Origin: Ornithodoros turicata
Lineage: Eukaryota > Arthropoda > Arachnida > Ixodida > Argasidae
DNA length: 64,000 nucleotides
Direction: 5' to 3'
Assembly: GCF_037126465.1 (NCBI RefSeq)
Contig: NC_088203.1
Coordinates: 77,782,168 to 77,846,167, forward strand
Numbering within the stretch: position 1 is the stretch's first letter; each line of letters begins with the position of its first letter. Shown here piece by piece: positions 54,413-64,000 of this stretch. The notes below the pieces were generated by a model. The model worked only from the letters and a program-made list of their open reading frames with translations. It was not told the DNA's origin and did no database searches. Both the position numbers and the translations under genes were made by a program.

Positions 54413-54490
54413 GTGGTTGTGATGATGGAATTGCTTGTCATTGCTTGCATGCATTGCTTGTCATTGCTTGCAACGTCACTGCTGTCGCAG
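54413..54490 (-). mobile_element. SINE tail fragment, minus
   Basis: GGTGGTTGTGATGATGGAATT matches the (CCA) tail and 3' body in minus orientation, with a local tandem duplication of CATTGCTTG, and ends CAACGTCACTGCTGTCGCAGG. Confidence 0.6.
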
Positions 54491-54650
54491 GGCATTCCAC
54501 GCCGAGATTGGCAGGTGACCGACCCGGTTTCGAATCCGGGCGCCGGCTGTGCTGTCCGGGTGGTTTCTCTGGGTTTTCCTTAGACAAAACTTTAAGACAA
54601 ATGTCGGCACAGTTCCCTGTGAAGTCGGCCCAGGACGCACAATCCCCTAT
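54491..54650 (+). mobile_element. SINE, plus strand, tail truncated
   Basis: CGCCGAGATTGGCAGGTGACC, a B-box-like GGTTTCGAATCCGGGC, GCCGGCTGTGCTGTCCGGGT, then GGCACAGTTCCCTGTGAAGT and GGCCCAGGACGCAC. It stops before the 3' body and abuts a minus-strand SINE tail, giving an inverted pair. Confidence 0.8.
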
Positions 54651-54651
54651 T

Positions 54652-54705
54652 AGAACGGGACTTCACCACACTCCTGATTTGTTCGAGGGAGGCGGCGGTT
54701 ATCTC
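54652..54705. mobile_element. MITE fragment
   Basis: GAACGGGACTTCACCACACTCCTGATTTGTTCGAGGGAGG combines the left MITE terminus and centre with most of the element deleted. Confidence 0.5.
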
Positions 54706-55051
54706 GGATCGAATATGTAATGCAGAAACTCTAACAATTGCTTGAGTGTGAATGTCACACCTCGCGCTTCAGTGCAAGGTGCGTCATTAGTCGTTGCATT
54801 CACTCATCTCTCACCGGTGCAACTGAGCTGCGCTGCACGAAAAGCAACGAGCAGTTTTCGCCATGAGTGGATCGAAAAAAAAAAAAAAAAAAGAAGAAGA
54901 CGAAGTAGAAGAAGAAGACAGAAGTTAATCGGAAGCAAGATTCAACAGTTCCAACACCTCTTACAAATATCACAGTTTATCAAAAAGAAAGAAAAGGGGA
55001 AAGAAGGAGCTGCCTCAAATGATGCATTGTAGAACCACAGCAAAAAACCTA

Positions 55052-55411
55052 GGCTGCGTTCCAATACCTCGCGCCCGCGAAGCTGCTTGACTAGGCAGCT
55101 GAGTAGACCCCTTTGCTTGTCACTATTGGAACAGGCTTGCCTAGCCGAGGCGCCTGTGGCGCCATCTCGTTGCTCACGCAATAAATGCGTACGGCGCAAG
55201 CGCAGCAGGTACTAGCGTTTCCCGCTGTCAGCCATCCCGGCTGTCAGGCATATAACTGGCTGGTCAGGCGTATAACTAGACTGCATCGATGCACACTAGG
55301 CGGTAGCCGACTGAATAGCGGACTTAGCGAGATTTGGAACGAGACTTAACATGGCGGCACTTCCGGTTAGACCGCTAGGCAGTCGACTAACCGGGGTATT
55401 GGAACGCAGCC
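55052..55411. mobile_element. PIF/Harbinger-like MITE with CTA TSD
   Basis: A perfect 17-bp TIR GGCTGCGTTCCAATACC at the left is mirrored at the right end. CTA at 55049-55051 and 55412-55414 forms the 3-bp duplication typical of PIF/Harbinger elements. The interior (360 bp) is non-coding. Confidence 0.82.
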
Positions 55412-55414
55412 CTA

Positions 55415-57442
55415 AAATGACAAGAAAAAATGTGCACGGAAGAATGTCTCAAGACCTTGTTTCGTATGCGTTTCTCATCCCTAGTCTCGGGTTTTCGTTG
55501 TGGGTCTTTACGACCAGCTTGCTTTCTTTTTAACCATTCTTTCTGTGACATTGTAGAAATTGGAGGCACACGTAGAGCGGCATATCTCGGTAGAAAAAAG
55601 ATAAATAAATAGAATAAGTACTCGTAAGTGTGTTCTGAGTAATGGAAAGACTTTCTTGCCTACAGAACTATACAAAGTGGCTATTCAAATATTTCGGGCA
55701 CGCTTTTTTTTCACGGTTCCCGCAACAAACGATTTGTGGAAATCAATATGTTATTACTTGTATGTGCACGTGCTCACAATATGGTATGATACAGATAATC
55801 GGGTATGTTGCGCAAATAACAAAAATTTTGGACTGACAGTGACCGGTCAATAGTTCACAGAAGCTTGTCGTAAACAATAATGATCTGGTTGTGATGAGGC
55901 TTGTCAAAGTAGTACAGCATTCCTGTGTCCTCAGCTGCGTGGTATTGATAGCGCACACGCTAACGAAAGTACGATGATAACGCTGATAAGGACGGTGTAA
56001 ATATGTAACGAGTTCGGACTGCCGAAGTTTGCAGACAACTACAACAATATGTTACAATTAATTTTACAATTTAAGGGGCGTATTAATTGTGCAAGCTCCG
56101 CATTCCTCAGTGCAGGCATATACAGGGTGTCCCAGCTAAATGCGAACAGATGTAAAAAATATATATATATTTATCACTTTTTTCGAGACGAAGACAGTTG
56201 CAATATAGCATATGCTGAAGGGCACTCTTTAGGACGGCACCAGCAGACTCCTAAGGCAATGTCCTAATAATAACTTTTAATTATAAAAGCTACGGAGTTG
56301 TCCATATGGCAGCGGCCCGCACGAAGAAAAGAAACATAAACAAAAGCCGAAACAGCTGAAACAGCATTTGGACTAACGTGAGTAGATATCCTAGATCAAT
56401 GTTTTCTTTTAATTTGAAGCTTCAGTGGGTATATTGTGCAAAGCGCTCGCCAGACGCCGTTAAATGGAAACTTGGATCGCGAACGTGAAGTGCAGACTGC
56501 GCAGCGCGTCCAGCGGGATTGCGTCAACCAGGATTGCTGGCCGATCCAGATTGTGCGCGACAGTGCGCTTGGTGTACTACACGCCACGTAGAAGTGGCTC
56601 ATACGTAAAAGTCCTGGGGACTACTCCCAATTGGAGTGGCTCACGACGTGCGGGGCACAGAATTTACCACACGATTTATTAATTCAATTAAAAGTAATTG
56701 CATTGATATACTTCATTGAACCCTACAGCAAACGATAACGCCAAAAAGTTACATAAAATTTCTTTAAGTGTCAGCTACAAAACCACTAGGTATTCAATGA
56801 CTGTACGTCAAGAAAACAGACATAAGAAACATAACCATAACGAAGAGCGTTGCAGATACTAGTTTTTCAAGGTTCTTTTTGGATCTTCAACAAACCCGTA
56901 CCACTTGTTGCATGAACTGAGATAGAAGTATACAGATCTTCATCGATTCTTCGCTTATGGAGCTTCCCGTGCCCGCATTGCGATAGGTTGTCTACAGTGT
57001 CACCGTCGTGAATGTTCACACAAAGCCCAAGTGCGGACAGTTAATAAAGAAGAGCAAACCGAAGCGGGGAAATCCCCGAGAGGGACGTGGCCCGGCATTA
57101 GTCAGGTTCCACGTGACCTCCCAGTACTCCGATTGCAATAACTAATTTTGAACTCGCGTCCCTCCCACGGCCGTTTATCCGAAAGCTCCATAAATCAGTT
57201 CCTCGCGGTGATAACGCCCTGCCCAGCCGAAGGGTGGACAGAAACTGCCTCTACCTATGTGATCTCCCAGATAGCGTGAGCTACGTCATCCCCCAGATGA
57301 CTCTCGCATCCTGTGAAATTATGTGCTGTATATTCTTACCGAAATATATTTTTTCTGTTATATATAGTTCTACAGGGGACGTTCATCGTTTACAGTGCTG
57401 AGCGCCATCAATCTTTTGGAACTTTCTGCGTGAACTGTCCCA
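55415..57442. other. No gene; lone mariner-like end
   Basis: ACAGGGTGTCCCAGCTAA at about 56123 resembles the terminus of a common arthropod mariner-type repeat. No partner end was found. A short (TA)n follows at 56160-56171. Other ORFs are not recognisable. Confidence 0.45.
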
Positions 57443-57700
57443 CACTATTGAAAGAGAACTTCGACACCATTCGACAGAGAACTTCGACCATTGCGGATAA
57501 TGATACCGTTATCAGCCGGGATATCTGGAAACTGCGGGACGTACTCCTTTTTTGACATAACTGCATGCAGAACAGGGCCAACGTATCTGCATAAGTGCCA
57601 CAAAATGGCGCATGCCTATCGTTTTCAAGAAATCATGCAAGAGAACGTGGACGATGAAAGGCTAGGAATGCGTTATGCGGTGAAGTTCTTTTTTAAAACG
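57443..57700. mobile_element. Degenerate MITE-B
   Basis: CACTATTGAAAGAGAACTTC, a duplicated AGAGAACTTCGACCATT, CATAAGTGCCACAAAATGGCG and GTTATGCGGTGAAGTTC follow MITE-B order with many changes. Confidence 0.65.
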
Positions 57701-58077
57701 GAAGAGCTAATCCTTATACTCCAGTGCTAGTTGAGCATTTTGTGTACGGCAGGTTCTGACAAACTTTTTGATAAGGATACAGCGTGGCTTTCGGAGCAAT
57801 TAGGTAAAAGCTCTCGTTTACGTTATGAGAATTTCGTCTTAAATAATTCAGTGCTGACAACAGCTACTCGCTTCCGGAAATGCTTTTCGATGTATTCTCT
57901 TCTCTGCTCTTCGATTTCACAGCAACCGCGATGACACGTTGCCATATCGTTGTCGAGGCAAAGCTCGTAGAAGATGAGGGGGTATATGTCTATAAGAAAG
58001 TGTATTTAGGAAGGAGTGTTTAAGAAATAATATGTTTTGACGAAAAAGAGGAAACGTCGGACCTTACATACAACCTG

Positions 58078-58243
58078 GGCCCCGATCTTCCACTTGTCGT
58101 TATCTCATAATGCGCATTAAATGCATCAGTTTCGCCCTCGATTCGCCACGAGCTCTCGCGCGAGCCTATCAAAGCGGCGTTGGAGCGCGCGAACTTTAAA
58201 TATAACGATAACGATCGCTAAGCGAAAGTTGAAGATCGGGGCC
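58078..58243. mobile_element. Short MITE with GGCCCCGATCTTC ends
   Basis: A perfect 13-bp TIR continues as CACTT/AACTT and GTCGTTAT/TCGTTATC-like blocks. Length 166 bp. The target duplication is unclear, so no class is given. Confidence 0.7.
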
Positions 58244-59915
58244 TCTTTTGTGCTCTGTTGCCGTGTGTCATCATATTGAAAAAAATTTGAACATGCATCT
58301 GAGGCAATATTTTCGTGCGTAACCGTCATACCCTCTCTCACGTGACTTCACACCGCATGCAGTAACCGATGCTTCTGAAAATTTCTGGCTAAAAAACGAC
58401 AACGACAATAATAATAGTAGTAAAGAAACATATGGAGATTTAAATCCGTGGAGATTTAAACGTGACCACGACTTGAACGCGGTAGCGCTTCTTTTCTTTC
58501 GTTCGTTTCTGTTTTTTTCTTTTTTTTTTCATTCGCAATAAATAAGCGACCAAGTAACAAAGACAAATAACTTTATTTTATGATGGTGGTTGGGAAGTTT
58601 CATCGCCAGGGGTGATACACGAGCACATATAAATGCCATTACTGGTTCGAAGAAATGACCACAGTTCTAGGATGCATTGTGATTGTCTTGTATTCATAAA
58701 AAGAAGAACAAAAACGAAAACAGTGCATGATCTTGGAAGAGACACACAGCTAGTTTTAGGCCAATTAAAATTCGGTGTAACAATAGGTGCGGATGCGCAC
58801 CCGCGTAACTTAGTAAAGTACTTAGCACGTCTTCGCTGATTCATAGAATGCAAGAGAGAGAGAGAGAGAGAAGAATAAAAGAGTAGTCTGTCTGTTTCAT
58901 CCAGCCTTTGTGAAGGACGAGCAGGTGCGAGTATCCTGAAGCGTTGCCACACGAAAATGGGCAACATTGTATGGAAGGTACGGGGGATACCAGCGTGCCG
59001 TTCAGCTCGGATGCCATCCATTATGAATCCGCTGCCTGTGCTAATGGTCGTCTTCTTGGGATGTTCTTCCTTCGGTCCCTGTCTCGCTGCAGGAAATAGA
59101 CGGACCTTCTTCCTTTCGTACTATCACTTGGAGCCATATGATGACCACTTTGTTTTTCTTTTCTATTCTAAACCTTTTTCTTTGCGGTACGAATGGGATG
59201 TCATGACCAGCGAGGCCGTGTCACAAAATTGGAAGTAATTTAAAGCGTTCTTAATTTCAAAACTATACTCACTAATCGCAATGCGCGAGGTGGTGTTGCA
59301 TAGATAACAGTTAAAACTGTGCATAAGTAGTTCTGAAAAAGGTTCATTACTGCGCGTAGTGCACGTACCGTGTCTCGCAGTAGGACAAGTAAGGCGTCAA
59401 ACGATGGGTCTTGTTGAGCTCCAACCGCACGTTCTGATCTGAATTTCTGAATTTTCGGACAATGTCGGGATTTAAATCATGCAAAAATGCGATCAAAATC
59501 ATAGAAAACGTATCCCACAGGAAAAACAGGCTCCATTGAATGTAGAAAGGTGACACTCTCTGCTGCACAGAATGCTGTACACCTTACAGACAACTAAAGA
59601 AAAAGCAGGTAGTTCGCGCAGTGACGTTCACGTTACATCACCAAGGCCATCCACGTCGAGCATTATCTGCTACAAAATGAGTCAAAATGACTTCAACCTT
59701 CACGGATAACATGTTCGTATAGTTTTACGCAAACCCCAACGGCTGTGACCCCCCCATCACCGCCATCTTTTTTTTCCCTTTTTTGTTGTTGTCATATTGC
59801 TCAAATGTTGTTACATAGTTGGCCTGGAGTTAGCCTGGTGCCAAACTACTTGTACACCAATGAACGTCCAGAATTGTAAACAAATGATGGAACTGCAAAT
59901 GTTTCACGTCGCCTA
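58244..59915. other. No gene; (GA)n tract
   Basis: (GA)n at 58852-58872 and a T-rich patch at 58509-58530. The plus ORF 58957-59238 contains a hydrophobic N-terminal stretch (LPVLMVVFLGCSSFGPCLA) that mimics a signal peptide, but has no recognisable family. Confidence 0.45.
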
Positions 59916-60084
59916 CACTCTAAGAACACGACTTCACAACATGCGAGGCTTTGTGGCTCTTCCTGAAAAAAGAAAAGGAAAAGGCGGCGTGCGCCTTTTT
60001 GTGGAAATTAACATGTACGCAAATTGTCATAAAAAGGCGGTTGGTTCTGAGCGTATTATCCGGTGAAGTTCTGTTTTTGGAGTG
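59916..60084. mobile_element. Shortened MITE-A
   Basis: CACTCTAAGAACACGACTTC to GGTGAAGTTCTGTTTTTGGAGTG with a GGCGGCGTGCGCCTTTTTGTG centre. Much of the palindromic arms is lost. Confidence 0.75.
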
Positions 60085-60087
60085 CGC

Positions 60088-60271
60088 ATATCGATATCAT
60101 TCCTAATTGGAAAAGAGAGCTAGGATACGCGTCTTCGTGACAATTATCACAAATCCAATGTGTCCAAAAAAAGTGTACCCTCCCGTTTTCAACAAACCAG
60201 AAGACACAACGAAATCATTTTGATGGCTGTCTAGGAGAGTGTTATGTGGCAGAGTTCTGTAATTTAAAATG
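60088..60271. mobile_element. Degenerate MITE-B
   Basis: TACGCGTCTTCGTGACAATT, CCGTTTTCAACAAACCAGA and GTGTTATGTGGCAGAGTTC follow the MITE-B order; both termini are eroded. Confidence 0.55.
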
Positions 60272-60890
60272 TACTGGGTCCCACGCAAGCTAAAAAAACA
60301 TTGCTTCATCCCAGCGAGGTAAAGAAAAAATGGCTGACAAGTAGTTCTCTCTCGATGTGGCTATCATATCAGTACAAGCTATATTTATATCCGCAATAAG
60401 AGCAGTGTGTTTCGCTTGCCTTTATGCGTGAGAGTTGCATTATATTCCCGTTTCTTACTTCTTCCCCCGCGCGGGATAGGTGGGAATCCGATTTCGTTGG
60501 TCCTTAGTCACGAAGGTTTGTATGGGAAGATTCCAGCGGATTAGCCCTCCACAATGACAAATGCTTCCATCGCTTTCTGTTTCTCGCCGTGTTTACAAAC
60601 CGTTGGGATGTCAACGTCCACTATTATTATGACTTTTTTTTAGTAATGTCGGTAGTGGCCCATTACTGTTTTCGAAGGCTCTGCAGCCCGCATAGCACGA
60701 TGGGGGAAAAAAACTGAAATTGCTATCGCGCATTTTATTGACATTACTGAGCGTGCGGAATAAGCAATCGAAGAAAATTGTGCGCCCGTGTCACAAAATG
60801 TATGTTTGGCGGATGGGGCACAGGGTGTTGGAGGTGAACTATAACATCAGTATTATTGTTATTATGGTAATTTGTCTGTGTACTCAACTG
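60272..60890. other. No gene recognised
   Basis: AT-rich, short ORFs only. Confidence 0.45.
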
Positions 60891-60895
60891 TCAAA

Positions 60896-61205
60896 TGAGA
60901 CGTAGAGCACGGGCTCGGGTTTACCCAAAAAACTAGAGCCCGGTCCGGACCGTGAGTAAACCCTTCTTTTTGCGGGACTGGGCTGGGCTCGGGTTTGACA
61001 TTACAGGACCGGGCCCGTACGTTGTCGGGCCCAGGTCGGACTCGAGCATGTGTCAACTTTTACAGCCCGCTACACTGGGCCGGGCTCGGTAGCCTATACA
61101 CTTCTGGGGGTCGGACCGGGCCCGGGCCGACAAACCTAGAAATTCCTCGGGCTTGGGCCGGTGCGGGGCCTAAGAATACGTCTCGTGCAGTGCTCTAGTA
61201 CATGG
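60896..61205. repeat. GGGCTCGGG/CCGGGCC-rich repeat
   Basis: The segment iterates GGGCTCGGG, GACCGGGCCCG and similar words. TAGAGCAC at the left and GTGCTCTA at the right are inverted, suggesting a hAT-type element with subterminal repeats. No duplication was found. Confidence 0.5.
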
Positions 61206-62601
61206 TCAGTCATACGTCTCTACCCGGCTTGGATATAGAAAGAAGAGTGAGGGAAGATGAATATTATGGTTCGAAGGCTATGTAAGTTTATTTTGTCATC
61301 ACGCACAGCCCCTGTCGAGTTGATAGTCATGAAGCTCCGACGTCTATAAGCGCCTGTCATACATATCCCTTCTTTCGAGTACATGTTGGAAACACCGGAA
61401 TAGAAGTGACAGGAGCTTATTACATCACATATACAGATTTTCTCGTTCGATCCGTGCCACCATCCCTCAAGATCATCATCTCCCGAGCGCTTGGCGGCGC
61501 TACACTACAATATTGAAAAATAAAAGTGACAAACATTAAAAAAATAAAATGCGGCCTGATATATCGGAGGGTGCCAGAATTATCGACCAAACGCATCCAC
61601 GCAGAAAATGAACAAATAGAAGCATCCCATTTTCTGAGGAACCCGCACACACTGTACGATCTTTTATGTTTTTTTTTTTTTTTTCTGGACGGAAAGAGAA
61701 AAAAAGTAGCTCTAATATCGGCCGTCTATGGGTAGGAAAGCTGGCAGTTTCTCGCCGGCCATATAGAGCGGCACAGAGCCCGAGTAATCCCGGGTAATCA
61801 TAGTCGGGAATACGGGTGGGATTTAGGGGGTACCCTGGGTGGGATCGTGGGACGGACGAAAGGGAAATAGGCCTTATGGAGAACCGATAAAAGAAGGGGC
61901 CACTGCACCGTGGAGGAGACGGCCCGATGCGAAAAAGAAGGACTGATCGGCGAGGCTGGAAATGGCTTTTGAGTGAAAGAAGATGTGAGAGAGGGGGGTT
62001 TCGAAATTATCGGAGAGATTAGATAGTGTCGGAGTATAGTTTTTGCCAGGAGAAATGAGATTTTGTTGTTCAGGGAGTGATGAAGGGTGTTGTTGGTGCA
62101 GCTTTCGGCCACGTTCTTTGTGTTCGGCCAGAATTTTACTGCGTCTCTTTTTTCTTTTTTGTGTGCGTGCGTGTGCGCGCGAGTTATGGGAGCTTTGCGT
62201 GGGATATTTTCGGACGTATACGGTATGTAGCCCACGCACAATTTCGAAGGGATACGCTGAGCACATAACAACGATGCTTTAATCGCAGCACTACTACGCA
62301 TAATAATAATAATAATTGATAATAATACTGTTTATGGCCTGTTAAAGTCCGGGACTGGTCTGCATTTCTCTTGTTGTAGGCCAGAATTCGGTAGCCGCGT
62401 GTATGTCGCGTATAAAGAATAGCGACAACTACGTTAGCTTACCGAGGTAGCAAGTTTAGAGCACGTTAGAAACAGTTCCACCATTTCTTCCATCGCTATA
62501 CGATATTTATGAAGTCAATTATGGACTGATATGATTGGTTTTTATAGTAGGAATATCTGGTCTTTTACAAATCTGTGAAATTGTGGAAAATTAGTGATAT
62601 A
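61206..62601. other. No gene recognised
   Basis: T run at about 61670-61684 and (AAT)n at 62299-62317. ORFs on both strands at 61.8-62.3 kb are overlapping and unrecognised. Confidence 0.45.
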
Positions 62602-62605
62602 TTAA

Positions 62606-63453
62606 AGGTACTGTAAAGCAGTAGACAGGCATGATATGCCGGTGATGTGACTAGAGACTTTGTTGCTTCTAAATACCATATGCGGAACCATACGACCGAC
62701 AACGCGCTATAAATATTTTTAATTTGCCATGAAAGATGCGGCGTAGTGGAGCGGTGCGACGCCTGATGTCGAACAACCCCCTGTACAGCGGGCAACACTG
62801 AAAATTGGTATTACACACTATTACATCGGAACTACGTTATTTTTGTAACCATATTATTAGTTTTCCTGTTTACCTATGCATTCGGAAACCCCTGTTAACA
62901 GCTTAACCCGTTAACCCTGTTTTTGCAAAGTAACTCAGCGCTGGCCGCTGTTCGATGGAGGCTCTCCCTACCTCCCTACTCTCTGCTGCGCCTGCGCGCT
63001 CCTTCTGTTCGCGGCCTCTTTCGAACGAACAAACTCTCTCTGTGAAGTGTGAACCTCTTTGAACAAACAAGTCCCGACGCTGTCTGGCTTCTTGAACGTC
63101 TGACACATTTTTTCTTTTTCAACTGCTCATCATTTCATTTCAGTTCGCTTATCCGTTTATCCTCAGATGTGGATCGTTGTGTGGATTGCAGGGGCGGATT
63201 TTATGGTGGATTGTGGTGGATTGTTATGTCGGACCCAGTGTTATACGCATGCAATGTGGTTGCCGCCGTATGTGTCAGGAGTACAGATTCATTTCGAATA
63301 CCTAGTACAGTGTTTCCCGTAATCTTTAATTGTAATTTTCTAATTAATTGTACCGTCGATTGGAACGAAACTTGCGCAGTTTTTCTCCTGGTGGCTTGGA
63401 CTATCGAATAGCCACACTAAATGACATTTGATCGGTGTTGCTTTACAGTACCT
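62606..63453. mobile_element. TTAA-flanked MITE (piggyBac-like)
   Basis: A perfect 15-bp TIR AGGTACTGTAAAGCA, with TTAA at 62602-62605 and 63454-63457. 848 bp, no transposase motif. It shares only AGG and the TTAA target with the elements at 9.6 and 23.1 kb, so it is a separate family of the same type. Confidence 0.82.
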
Positions 63454-63457
63454 TTAA

Positions 63458-64000
63458 GCGAGGAAATGGCGTGTATAGTTTCAACGCAGAACTCAGCTTT
63501 AAATTCCATTTTACGTACGTCAGAGGTTCATGCTGTTGTTTGTTTACGCTGTGGCTTCTGCTTCATAACCGGATCACGTCGACAACGAGTGAACGGCATT
63601 AATGCCAGAGACACCACGCAGACTGGAAGAACGGTACCCCGGAGAGATATTGTGCATCCCATACGTATATGTTCTCTGAGAGGCGCACGAGAGCCCAAAC
63701 TACAGCACGCTTCCTTGTTGAAACGGGGCTAGCTCTGAGGTCTTTATGATGCGCTAGGACAATTCTTTTTACTTGTAGCTTGAACTAGATATGACTCTGA
63801 CCTAGAGGACCATCGATCAATCGATCTTAATCGGCTCATCATATCACCCCATTTTTCAGCTACAGTTGTGACGGTGCCAACAATTATAATAACGACAATG
63901 GCAAACTGTTGACACCACCACCGCCGTTAATGTTAGCACGCACGCAAAACTGTTCAGAAGGTTTCTGCACCCGTGTTCGTAACTTCTTCAGTTGAAAAAA
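63458..64000. other. No gene recognised
   Basis: One 103-aa plus ORF (63421-63732) starts in the preceding element and shows no family. Nothing else seen. Confidence 0.45.

Noticed and set aside
56123..56300. Complete mariner element
   Set aside because: Only one end-like motif is present; no inverted partner or transposase was found.
58957..59238. Secreted protein with signal peptide
   Set aside because: There is one hydrophobic stretch in a 93-aa ORF with no family, no nearby exons and a TE-rich context; likely chance.
61798..62301. 167-aa minus ORF as a gene
   Set aside because: Low-information Ser/Pro/His-rich translation overlapped by other ORFs in all frames; no family seen.

Overview
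The window reads as non-coding, transposon-packed DNA of an animal, most likely an arachnid and probably a tick. The basis for 'tick' is inference: there are many copies of a tRNA-Ser-headed SINE with a conserved body and a (CCA)n tail that resembles Ruka-type tick SINEs, together with dense TIR elements. No database search was possible. I find no bacterial-style operons, no rRNA, no functional tRNA gene, no CRISPR array and no convincing intact host gene. The only host-like coding signal is half of a THAP zinc finger at about 4.7 kb. Nearly all short ORFs are chance ORFs.

Layout. 0-7.5 kb: two short hAT-like elements with perfect 8-bp target duplications (1348-2030 and 5542-5730), a zero-loop hairpin (4.23 kb) and the THAP fragment. 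7.5-11 kb: an inverted tRNA-Ser-like pair, a decayed minus-strand LINE, a TTAA-flanked element and a plus-strand LINE tail. 11-23 kb: mostly unannotatable DNA with scattered SINEs (14.8, 17.7, 20.3 kb), an I-like LINE fragment (17.3 kb) and a 23-bp hairpin (16.5 kb). 23-26.6 kb: a SINE cut in two by a 710-bp TTAA element, beside a decayed Ty3/Gypsy pol (minus). Its RNase H edge is part of a 931-bp inverted duplication. 26.7-31.7 kb: several foldback elements and an RNase H-type LINE interrupted by a SINE. 34.0-37.3 kb: a MITE split by an almost complete CR1/L2-like LINE with a long open endonuclease-reverse transcriptase frame. 40.3-42 kb: a TA-flanked element, then a hAT-like element hosting two further MITEs, with every target duplication readable. 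46.1-48.5 kb: nested MITE/MITE/SINE and MITE/SINE stacks. 50 kb: a perfect 52-bp palindrome. 51.3-55.4 kb: TIR elements, including a CTA-flanked PIF/Harbinger-like one. 57.4-63.5 kb: degenerate MITEs and a second well-formed TTAA element.

The recurrent player is a palindromic MITE group, called A and B here. Its ends read CACTCT(A/T)A..., followed by a conserved ACTTCACCGCATAGCACGCT block and an internal GGCGTACGCC palindrome. At least sixteen whole or partial copies lie between 25 and 60 kb. The elements do not form a pathway. They form a layered insertion record whose relative order can be read from who interrupts whom. The most interesting parts are that stratigraphy, the long inverted repeats that could give double-stranded RNA, and the one open LINE ORF.
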